From the NCBI GenBank assembly GCA_030706665.1, contig JAUZOB010000244.1, positions 1 through 5,252 of the forward strand: a DNA stretch of 5,252 bases, given 5' to 3'. The position numbers and the translations under genes were made by a program. Numbering within the stretch: the first letter of the stretch is position 1; every line of letters begins with the position of its first letter. Under the pieces are notes generated by a model. That model saw only the letters and a list, made by a program, of their open reading frames with translations, was not told where the DNA came from and ran no database searches. Source of the DNA: Bacteroidota bacterium. GTDB taxonomy: Bacteria > Bacteroidota > Bacteroidia > Bacteroidales > Prolixibacteraceae. Shown one piece after another: positions 1 through 4,893 of the stretch.

Positions 1-77
1 GCAGGTTGTGCATGCAATGAAGTCCCTGTAACGATTAACAGGGTACAGAATAACAATATTGCCTTTATCGGTTTCAC
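1..77 (-). CDS. Secreted or envelope protein, N-terminal part only (signal peptide)
   Basis: Partial gene that runs off the left edge; only about 25 codons are visible. Translation from GTG at 77..75 gives a textbook signal peptide: basic start MKPIK, hydrophobic core AILLFCTLLIVTG, then TSLHA|QP with a likely signal peptidase I site after HA. Bacteroidetes exported proteins often have such an HA|Q end. The reading frame is the same as that of the upstream hydrolase, but a TAA (92..90) separates them, leaving 12 nt between stop and start, so the two are probably co-transcribed. The only other candidate start in frame after that stop is CTG at 80..78; GTG is preferred. An A-rich AAAGAA lies about 8 nt upstream as a weak ribosome site. 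What is seen is the leader; the mature domain, and so the function, is outside the window. By position it may be a periplasmic or outer-membrane partner of the hydrolase, which is inference. Confidence 0.72.
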   Translation of the reverse strand, partial: MKPIKAILLFCTLLIVTGTSLHAQP

Positions 78-89
78 CAGATATATTCT

Positions 90-1307
90 TTATAAACCAA
101 AATTGTTTTTATACGATTCTAAAACGAATTGGTCGACCCAATGATAAAATTGTAATGCTTCTTTTTCGCTTATTCCATCTTTTCTCCATCTTGTGATATA
201 TTTCTCAGATTCGGATACAATTTGATCCTCAATGGGTACTATTTTCTGATAAATGCCATTTCGATCTTTTGATAACAATGCTGCCAGATTTAAATAGTCA
301 TATCCGTTTTCTTTTTCAATTGGGAAAAGCTGTTTCTTTAAAATGAGTGTTATTGTACAAAGTTTTGCATTTCCATTGGTGTCGGCAGCTAAAATTGCAG
401 GAAGATCATGATTTTTTGTAATCCAGACCGGAATGACAACAGAGCATAGAGGAGAACCAAGAATAGTCCACATTGTGGTTAATTGAGGAGATTCATTCCC
501 CTTTATTCCCTGGACAATAATTGCGGCTGAAGTACTATAACGGGGGATGAAGTCTCTAAAATTTACAAATACAGGTTCCTGAGTGGTTGAGGGAATATTG
601 TCATACAAATTCATTTTGGTTAGCGAATGCTTCAAACAACGCGATACATCTTTGAGGATGAAACTATATGAAATGGAATTTGTCATCGAAGCTCGATCGA
701 ATAACTCTTGTGCTGTATTGTAGCGAATCAGTCCTTTGTCTGTTACGCGCTCACCCGAGAAAGAATAGTTTGTACGGATGATATACCCAAAAGGGGCGAT
801 GACCGGATTGTTTACGTCAATTTTTGTAAATCGAAAATTGCCGGTTTCATAATAAGCAGCACCTCCCTGAGCATCTATAACTCCAAAATTAGCATTAATA
901 CCTAATGGTTTTGGGAGTGATTCAAGAAGTTTCTCAAAATCGGTTAGTGTGGCACATGTTTGTAAAGCCAGTTTCATAATAAATCCTTCATTATCGGCAT
1001 TTTTAACAGAATCACTGTTGTTCAGATTGTAAGAAGCCGAATTCATGATAGCAAATCCTGCACTATTATATCCGCCCCATACGGCCTTATTCCCTAAATC
1101 TTTTGAGTTGACCAATCCGATATACGAATATTTTCCATCGTTAAAAGAAACCAGCTTATTATTTAACTCATCCGTGTCTCTTTGTTTGAAAAGCAACGGA
1201 CGTCCGTCGATGGTTGCTTTCCCCGAGATGATTGCTGTTGTGCACGCCTCTGATGTGCTTGTTGTGAGTAGTAGCACCCACAAAAAAATTATGGATATAT
1301 ATTTCAT
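90..1307 (-). CDS. Exported Ntn-type linear amide C-N hydrolase (choloylglycine hydrolase / C45 acyltransferase-like)
   Basis: A 405-residue exported protein of the Ntn-hydrolase group that includes bile salt hydrolase, penicillin V acylase and acyl-CoA:6-APA acyltransferase. These enzymes cleave or transfer acyl groups at linear amide bonds using an N-terminal cysteine. Residues 1-21 form a signal peptide (hydrophobic core about 4-14, end TSEA), so cleavage after Ala21 would leave Cys22 of CTTAIISG as the first residue and nucleophile. Further family-like motifs are DGRPLLFKQRD (Arg43, Asp44), GGYNSAGFAIMN (78-89), NFGVIDAQGGAAYYE (140-154) and IRTNYSFSGE (Arg178, Asn180). These match the Arg, Asp and Asn positions that build the active site and oxyanion hole in this family. 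The ATG at 1307 gives the complete leader. It is followed by a second exported protein after 12 nt. The substrate cannot be read from sequence; bile salts, N-acyl amino acids or peptides are all possible, and 'bile salt hydrolase' would be over-calling. Confidence is high for the fold and low for the substrate. Confidence 0.86.
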   Translation of the reverse strand: MKYISIIFLWVLLLTTSTSEACTTAIISGKATIDGRPLLFKQRDTDELNNKLVSFNDGKYSYIGLVNSKDLGNKAVWGGYNSAGFAIMNSASYNLNNSDSVKNADNEGFIMKLALQTCATLTDFEKLLESLPKPLGINANFGVIDAQGGAAYYETGNFRFTKIDVNNPVIAPFGYIIRTNYSFSGERVTDKGLIRYNTAQELFDRASMTNSISYSFILKDVSRCLKHSLTKMNLYDNIPSTTQEPVFVNFRDFIPRYSTSAAIIVQGIKGNESPQLTTMWTILGSPLCSVVIPVWITKNHDLPAILAADTNGNAKLCTITLILKKQLFPIEKENGYDYLNLAALLSKDRNGIYQKIVPIEDQIVSESEKYITRWRKDGISEKEALQFYHWVDQFVLESYKNNFGL

Positions 1308-1331
1308 GACTCAATTGCCTTTCTTTAAGAA

Positions 1332-1339
1332 CAAAAATA
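1332..1339 (-). promoter_or_regulatory. Bacteroidetes -7 box (TATTTTTG) for the exported hydrolase
   Basis: The minus strand reads TATTTTTG, a full match to the Bacteroidetes TAnnTTTG element, ending 24 nt before the ATG at 1307. Transcription would begin near 1325 with a short leader of under 20 nt. A TTTA lies about 17 nt upstream in the place of a -33 TTTG, so the upstream half is weak. Confidence 0.5.
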
Positions 1340-1442
1340 CGTTGTATTTTTTATTGTAAATGAATTAGCAGGATAAATCTGTAAATCACCATATTTTATT
1401 AATGGCGAATGGAGTCGCAAACTTATTCCGGACAAATAGTTA

Positions 1443-1464
1443 AGCAGCTATAGCTGTTCTTTTT
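1443..1464 (+). terminator. Possible rho-independent terminator or relic palindrome
   Basis: CAGCTATAGCTG (1445-1456) is a perfect 12-bp palindrome. As RNA it can fold as CAGC/GCTG closed by a TATA loop, extended outward by a G-U and an A-U pair, and it is followed by TCTTTTT. That is terminator-like on the plus strand. No plus-strand gene ends just upstream, so it may be a leftover of a lost gene or chance. The stem is short and only moderately GC-rich. Confidence 0.25.
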
Positions 1465-1490
1465 CGTAACATCTATTGGCTTTCTTTACT

Positions 1491-1536
1491 AATTTCAGAT
1501 ATTCGGAATGCTCTTGTCTTCGAAATATCTGAAATT
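1491..1536. repeat. 13-bp perfect inverted repeat with 20-nt spacer
   Basis: AATTTCAGATATT at 1491-1503 is matched exactly in inverted form by AATATCTGAAATT at 1524-1536. The spacer (1504-1523) begins CG and ends CGA, so two more pairs can form past a one-base bulge. There is no T-run on either side suited to an intrinsic terminator. It ends 16 bp before the -7 box at 1553, so an operator role is possible; a small non-autonomous element or the end of one is another option. Only the symmetry is observed. Confidence 0.55.
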
Positions 1537-1552
1537 GTTAATCGGATTCGTT

Positions 1553-1560
1553 TATTTTTG
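1553..1560 (+). promoter_or_regulatory. Bacteroidetes -7 box (TATTTTTG) upstream of the GNAT relic
   Basis: TATTTTTG matches TAnnTTTG in full. A TTG lies at 1535-1537, about 15 nt upstream, which is closer than the usual -33 spacing. Transcription would start near 1567 and reach the ATG of the GNAT relic after about 70 nt, so the dead gene may still be transcribed. Confidence 0.4.
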
Positions 1561-1636
1561 CTTTTATCTAACTGATATTAAGTCATAGATTACTAATATT
1601 ATAGCTTAAATCCATCCGGTTTAGAACGATTTTGTT

Positions 1637-1750
1637 ATGTGGATACGAATTATTCAACCATTCGACAATCAATCATTGGCAAGAATAATTCGCGCCACTG
1701 GGGATAGTGTTCATTTCGGCTGTGATTTATGGATGATCAAAAAATTGTAA
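1637..1750 (+). pseudogene. GNAT N-acetyltransferase relic with an in-frame internal deletion
   Basis: A 37-codon reading frame (ATG 1637, TAA 1748-1750) that joins the two ends of a GNAT acetyltransferase. The first half, IRIIQPFDNQSLARIIRA, is the typical beta1-alpha1 start of GNAT proteins of the 'IRPIQPxDNxxLAxIIR' type. The second half, TGDSVHFGCDLWMIKKL followed by stop, resembles the closing 'TGHxGCxxWMIKxL' of the same subfamily. A whole protein would be about 160 residues, so roughly 120 codons are missing, including the acetyl-CoA binding R/QxxGxG/A segment. The junction lies around 1694-1700, near codons for Ala-Thr-Gly. Because both ends share one frame, the deletion preserved phase or happened by chance to do so. 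The product cannot bind acetyl-CoA. Family recognition is from memory of consensus patterns, not a search; a real 37-residue peptide is less likely. Confidence 0.72.
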
Positions 1751-1874
1751 ATATATCACGGACCAATCATTTGATTTGACAACCCCTCTCATTGACTGTA
1801 TAAGTATTCTTCGGGATTATCGTGAGGAACAATATTTTGAGAAATGCATAAACTTAAACTCGATTTCTTTTTTG

Positions 1875-1882
1875 TATTTTTG
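1875..1882 (+). promoter_or_regulatory. Probable -7 box (TATTTTTG) for tcdA
   Basis: TATTTTTG followed by GCC lies in a T-rich tract typical of Bacteroidetes promoters. It predicts a start near 1888 and an untranslated leader of about 135 nt before the ATG at 2026. No good -33 TTTG is seen at the right spacing. The leader is AT-rich, includes a tiny ATG frame at 1920-1937 and a weak GAG/CTC hairpin near 1961-1981, and shows no riboswitch that I recognise. Confidence 0.45.
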
Positions 1883-2025
1883 CCGTTTAATTTAAAGCCA
1901 GATAGTGGTTGTAAGAATCATGATTGGTCTTGAATAGAGTAATTTAAATTCAAACAAAAAAATTAAGAGTATATCTCAATTTTACAACATGTGTGTACAA
2001 GTTGCTTTTATAAATTTATTGATTC

Positions 2026-2826
2026 ATGAAGCTTGAAAGGGGTATTTTCCAACGTACAGAGTTACTGTTTGGAAGAGAGAAGATGGAAGAGATTGCACAA
2101 AAGAAGGTAATTATTTTTGGAATTGGAGGAGTAGGAAGTTGGTGTGCAGAAAGTCTTATTCGGACCGGCATTCAAAAGTTAACGATTGTGGATTCAGATC
2201 GGGTGTGTGTTACCAATATCAATCGGCAATTGCATGCAACGACAAAAACAATCGGCAAAGTTAAAACTGAAGTATTGAAAAGCCGTTTGCTCGAGATTAA
2301 TCCTTCAGCAGAAATCAATGCGATTCAAAAGATATATAACCAGGATAGTCACGATGAGTTTGACCTCGAATCTTATGATTTTATTATAGACGCAATTGAC
2401 AGTTTGAGTAGTAAAATTCATCTGATTCGTAAGGCAACCCGCACGAATGCTGTATTCCTATCTTCAATGGGGGCATCCCTTAAATTAGATCCGACTAAAA
2501 TTCAGGTCGGAGAATTTTGGACTGTTAAAGGTTGCCCGCTTGCTGCTAAAATCAGGAAGATGATTCGAAAAGGAGACCTTCCGGCTAAAGAATTTATGTG
2601 CATTTATAGCGAAGAACTTCTTGAGAATAAAGGTACCGGTTCTTCATGTGGTACAGAAAAATGTTTGTGCCCGAAAACAATAAATGCGGACGGTGATCCT
2701 GATCTGGCGAATCATGAATGGTGCAGTCAGAAAGCTGTAATTAACGGAACAGCAGCTCATATTACTGCGATTTATGGTTTTACCTTAGCCGGATTGGTTA
2801 TTCAAAGTATTTATAACGAGCAATAA
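2026..2826 (+). CDS. tcdA: tRNA threonylcarbamoyladenosine dehydratase TcdA (YgdL/CsdL, ThiF/E1-like)
   Basis: A 266-residue E1-like ATP-dependent enzyme that cyclises the t6A modification at position 37 of ANN-decoding tRNAs to cyclic t6A, helping decoding accuracy. E. coli TcdA has nearly the same length (268). Visible motifs are an N-terminal FQRTELLFG (8-16), the nucleotide loop GIGGVGSWCAESL (32-44), the acidic end of beta2 VDSDRVCVTNINRQ (55-68, with Asp56, Asn66 and Arg67 at the ATP site), GKVKTEV (77-83, Lys80) and DAIDS (122-126). The stretch TVKGCPLAAKIRK aligns with TIQDPLAAKLRE of the E. coli enzyme, and the C-terminal GTAAHITAIYGFTLAGLVI with its closing helix. Unlike E. coli there is a cysteine cluster, SCGTEKCLCPK (207-217), plus Cys170, Cys192 and Cys233, which might bind metal or pair as disulfides; that is inference. 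The gene stands alone, converging on the membrane protein gene, without the csdA/csdE sulfur partners found next to it in E. coli. Confidence 0.94.
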   Translation: MKLERGIFQRTELLFGREKMEEIAQKKVIIFGIGGVGSWCAESLIRTGIQKLTIVDSDRVCVTNINRQLHATTKTIGKVKTEVLKSRLLEINPSAEINAIQKIYNQDSHDEFDLESYDFIIDAIDSLSSKIHLIRKATRTNAVFLSSMGASLKLDPTKIQVGEFWTVKGCPLAAKIRKMIRKGDLPAKEFMCIYSEELLENKGTGSSCGTEKCLCPKTINADGDPDLANHEWCSQKAVINGTAAHITAIYGFTLAGLVIQSIYNEQ

Positions 2827-2849
2827 TACATCCTTGAGAAGTGCTAATT

Positions 2850-2883
2850 CTTATTGTCCATCGAACGTAATGAGACCAATAAG
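2850..2883. terminator. Weak stem-loop after tcdA
   Basis: CTTATTG (2850-2856) pairs with CAATAAG (2877-2883) across a 20-nt loop, and two G-U pairs can extend it outward. It sits 24 nt after the tcdA stop, in the 149-bp gap between convergent genes, where a terminator is expected. No T-run follows, so intrinsic termination is uncertain. A second loose pairing, AAAGCAT (2889-2895) with ATGCTTT (2932-2938), is too widely spaced to call. Confidence 0.25.
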
Positions 2884-2975
2884 GGAATAAAGCATGATGA
2901 CGATTCAGTAATTATTCATTCCTTGTTGATAATGCTTTGATGAAAAGGGAGACTTATTTATTACAGAGAATATAA

Positions 2976-3422
2976 TTAATCTTCTTCATTCGGATTTTCT
3001 TCTTTTTCTTCAACTGTCCTTTTCCGATACATTCGAACCAGTAAGAAAAGTCCGATTACAAAAAGAACCAGTCCAATGTGCATGTGCTTCCCCTGGTAAG
3101 TCGAAGATGCATCTTCTATCATGTTGGTGATTTCGTATGCTAAAGCAATTACGATCAGTGTGAGGAAAATAAGGAAAGTCTTTCCTCCGCGTTGAATTCC
3201 CCGTTTGATATTGATCAGGGAAAAAAGAAGGAAAAAGAAATATCCGATGAAAACAGTTGTAAGTGTTTTCATCGATGACTGGGCTAAGGCAACGTCTACC
3301 GCCTGCGCGAGTTTCATGTTTGTACTGAGGATCTTGAATCCTTGATTGAGTGTATAGGTTGCAAATATGACTTGCGAAAATAATAATCCCAGGACTAAGA
3401 AATAGATAGAATATTTCTTCAT
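2976..3422 (-). CDS. Small four-helix membrane protein of unknown function
   Basis: A 148-residue protein that I do not recognise. It has four hydrophobic segments at about 5-22, 54-72, 82-100 and 114-130. Between the first two lies a polar stretch (23-53) with NQGFKILSTNMKLAQAVD; a basic loop INIKRGIQRGGK (70-81) sits between helices 2 and 3, which by the positive-inside rule would be cytoplasmic. After helix 4 comes a basic RMYRKR followed by a strongly acidic tail (138-148, eight Glu/Asp) that should also be cytoplasmic. Helix 1 could act as an uncleaved anchor. There is no enzymatic or transporter motif. It is monocistronic, facing tcdA tail to tail, with a one-mismatch -7 box (CATCTTTG, 3488..3481) about 60 nt upstream of the ATG at 3422. 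Clean frame, hydrophobic pattern and start support a real gene; any function would be a guess. Confidence 0.82.
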   Translation of the reverse strand: MKKYSIYFLVLGLLFSQVIFATYTLNQGFKILSTNMKLAQAVDVALAQSSMKTLTTVFIGYFFFLLFSLINIKRGIQRGGKTFLIFLTLIVIALAYEITNMIEDASSTYQGKHMHIGLVLFVIGLFLLVRMYRKRTVEEKEENPNEED

Positions 3423-3538
3423 GAGTTTAAACTTTAGCTTTCTGGTTAATGGGTTGATAATCTTGTTCTTGGTTAATTAACAAAGATGCGTTTTTCAATT
3501 AATTATTACTTATCTTAATATACGATAAAATTTATGTC

Positions 3539-3568
3539 TTTGTTTTGTTCGGAAATGATTTATTTTTC
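3539..3568 (+). promoter_or_regulatory. Candidate Bacteroidetes promoter for the small orphan gene
   Basis: TTTG (3539-3542) is followed after 18 nt by TATTTTTC (3561-3568), which matches TAnnTTTG except for the last base. This is the best paired -33/-7 arrangement in the window. Transcription would begin near 3575, about 30 nt before the ATG at 3604. Confidence 0.35.
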
Positions 3569-3603
3569 AATGATGACATTCTATTTGATAGTGTTTATAA
3601 ACC

Positions 3604-3831
3604 ATGTCTCAATTAATGGATGTAATTCATTTCAGAAAATTGCAAATGGGAATTATATCTTTCTGGCAAAACCTCAGGGCGAGAATCGTTTCTAAATTAC
3701 TTGAAAAGCATATAAGACTTGTTTGTCAACCTAGCTGGATTACTGAATCTGCCGATGAGGAGTGGAAGGCAAATACAGTGGCAGAGAATCAAAATCCGAA
3801 GGAGACGATTCTTAAATTTAAGAAAGAATGA
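3604..3831 (+). CDS. Possible small orphan protein of 75 residues
   Basis: An open frame from ATG 3604 to TGA 3829-3831 that I do not recognise. The first half (about 10-45) is amphipathic and basic, with FWQNLRARIVSKLLEKHIR, and could form a helix that lies on a membrane or nucleic acid. The second half is polar and charged: ADEEWKANTVAENQNPKE then a Lys/Glu-rich end. There is no signal peptide and no full transmembrane segment. In favour of a gene are a plausible promoter 36 nt upstream, balanced codon use and a charged soluble-looking tail. Against it are its short length, lack of any known motif and position in a sparse, gene-poor stretch. It is transcribed toward mtgA. It may be lineage-specific, a remnant, or not translated. 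Confidence 0.5.
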   Translation: MSQLMDVIHFRKLQMGIISFWQNLRARIVSKLLEKHIRLVCQPSWITESADEEWKANTVAENQNPKETILKFKKE

Positions 3832-4066
3832 TTACCTGCTCTTGATTTATAATCTTATATTCAGCATTGTTCCTGGTTCTTTGCCACTGAAACAAACACA
3901 GCTTTTGGAACTCTTGCATTGCTTGATTCCAATGGGAATTTACTGATCTGTGTGAGTTTTATGCTTCCTTTAAAGGGAATAACAATTAATTTGTCCCGGG
4001 ATTATGTCTGTTTGTTTCAGATAATTATTCCCCGAACGTAAAAGACTCATATGAGATGACATCAGA
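3832..4066. other. Noncoding spacer with crossing inverted repeats between convergent genes
   Basis: This 235-bp gap lies between the orphan frame and the end of mtgA. CTGAAACAAACA (3887-3898) recurs inverted at 4009-4020, and GGGAATAA (3975-3982) recurs inverted at 4025-4032. The two pairings cross each other, so they are alternatives or a pseudoknot. CCTTTAAAGG (3966-3975) and CTCATATGAG (4047-4056) are 10-bp palindromes. A startless frame (3853-4041) is open but unrecognised. The structures could end transcription from both sides, although no classic GC stem plus T-run is present. Confidence 0.35.
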
Positions 4067-4762
4067 CTAATACCCCAGATCTTTGTAATGATTCATTTGG
4101 TTGGTAATCCATCCTATACGACGTCGGACATAAGAACCTGCCGGATTTGCCTTGAATTTTCGTGGATTCGGTAATATTGCAGCAATAGATGCAGCCTGTA
4201 CTTTGGTCAAACGTCTGCAACTCTTATGATACCAGCATCGGGTGGCAGCTTCGGCTCCATATACTCCATCGCCCATCTCAATGCTGTTGAGGTAAACTTC
4301 CATAATACGTTCTTTTCCCCAGAAAATCTCTATCAATCCAGTAAAGTAGAGCTCAAATCCTTTTCGAATAAAACTTCTTCCAGGCCATAAAAATACATTC
4401 TTCGCTGTTTGTTGAGAGATTGTACTGGCTCCTCTTAATTTTCGATTGTGTTCGACATTCGATTCAACTGCTGCTTTAACCTGGTTTAAATCAAATCCAA
4501 AATGTTCAGCGAATTTCTGGTCTTCGCTACAGATTACCGCTAACTGTAGATTCTTAGACATCTTTTCAATGGGAACCCATTTGTGTTTCATTACTACAGG
4601 CTCTCCGCTAAGCTTTTGTTCTACACATCGGATAAGCATTAATGGTGTAACCGGAACCGGAACCCATCGAAATAAAATAACCGAGAACACAGAGATGCCA
4701 AGAAACCAAATAGAAGCTATCTTTAATATGTGGAATATCGTCTTGCGTGTAATTGAAATCAT
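4067..4762 (-). CDS. mtgA: Monofunctional biosynthetic peptidoglycan transglycosylase (GT51)
   Basis: A 231-residue inner-membrane glycosyltransferase that polymerises lipid II into glycan strands, with no transpeptidase domain; the length fits MtgA (about 230-245). One transmembrane anchor lies at about 10-31, and the catalytic domain is periplasmic. The five GT51 motifs are visible in order: AVICSEDQKFAEHFGFD (75-91, catalytic Glu80), RGASTISQQTAKNVFL (110-125), RKGFELYFTGLIE (133-145, second catalytic Glu137), KERIMEVYLNSIEMG (150-164) and the late QAASIAAILPNPRKF motif. The spacing from Glu80 to Glu137 is 57 residues, the same as Glu233 to Glu290 in E. coli PBP1b. All key residues are present, so the enzyme should be active. 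The ATG at 4762 leaves a 16-nt leader from a -7 box at 4785-4792. The gene is divergent from hydG and alone on its strand. Confidence 0.95.
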   Translation of the reverse strand: MISITRKTIFHILKIASIWFLGISVFSVILFRWVPVPVTPLMLIRCVEQKLSGEPVVMKHKWVPIEKMSKNLQLAVICSEDQKFAEHFGFDLNQVKAAVESNVEHNRKLRGASTISQQTAKNVFLWPGRSFIRKGFELYFTGLIEIFWGKERIMEVYLNSIEMGDGVYGAEAATRCWYHKSCRRLTKVQAASIAAILPNPRKFKANPAGSYVRRRIGWITNQMNHYKDLGY

Positions 4763-4784
4763 ATTCTAAGAATTTTTAACTGCA

Positions 4785-4792
4785 CAAAAGTA
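4785..4792 (-). promoter_or_regulatory. Bacteroidetes -7 box (TACTTTTG) for mtgA
   Basis: The minus strand reads TACTTTTG, a full TAnnTTTG match, placing the transcript start near 4779 and leaving about 16 nt of leader before the ATG. No clear -33 TTTG is seen. A 9-bp direct repeat TAAGAATTT (plus strand 4767-4775 and 4791-4799, 24 nt apart) flanks the box. Confidence 0.5.
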
Positions 4793-4865
4793 AGAATTTC
4801 TATTCTTTTCTGTACTCTCAGAATTATTTGGGCTGTTTATCATACCTTATTGTCCGAATTGGCTT

Positions 4866-4873
4866 TATCTTTG
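4866..4873 (+). promoter_or_regulatory. Bacteroidetes -7 box (TATCTTTG) for hydG
   Basis: TATCTTTG matches TAnnTTTG in full and ends 20 nt before the GTG start, so the leader is only about 14 nt. This supports the GTG at 4894 as the true start. The nearest upstream TTG (4850-4852) is only 13 nt away, so the -33 half is unclear. Confidence 0.55.
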
Positions 4874-4893
4874 TGTGAGAAAAACGAAAAGCC

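Larger units (their letters stand above)
1340..2025. other. Long gap without an intact gene, between the hydrolase and tcdA
   Basis: This AT-rich stretch of about 690 bp separates two divergent genes. It holds the hydrolase promoter end, a CAGCTATAGCTG palindrome followed by T's (1443-1464), a 13-bp inverted repeat (1491-1536), a -7 box at 1553-1560, a GNAT relic (1637-1750) and a -7 box at 1875-1882 in front of tcdA. From 1751 to 1874 I see nothing recognisable on either strand. The gap fits decay of a former gene rather than dense regulation. Confidence 0.6.

Noticed and set aside
24..43. CCCTGT...ACAGGG stem as a terminator
   Set aside because: It falls inside the predicted minus-strand signal peptide coding sequence and has no T-run on either side.
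1..144. Plus-strand open frame ending in TGA at 142-144, possibly the tail of an upstream gene
   Set aside because: It lies opposite both the hydrolase 3' end and a very clear minus-strand signal peptide, which explains the openness better.
1240..1250. Lipoprotein signal (lipobox) in the hydrolase
   Set aside because: The residues before Cys22 are SEA, with Glu at a position that does not fit a lipobox, and Cys22 is needed as nucleophile.
90..1307. Calling the hydrolase a bile salt hydrolase
   Set aside because: Family motifs support the fold, but residues that would fix bile salt specificity cannot be judged by eye.
1045..1359. 104-codon plus-strand open frame
   Set aside because: Antisense to the start and signal peptide of the hydrolase; no recognisable protein pattern. 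The same holds for the frame at 708-905.
1989..2036. 15-codon frame starting MCVQVAF overlapping the tcdA start
   Set aside because: Too short and without ribosome-site or conservation evidence; overlap seems accidental.
3719..3946. 75-codon plus-strand frame overlapping the orphan gene
   Set aside because: Out of frame with the better candidate at 3604, low-complexity basic then hydrophobic composition, and no promoter or start support of its own.
4446..4769. 107-codon plus-strand frame
   Set aside because: Antisense to mtgA, whose catalytic motifs are intact.
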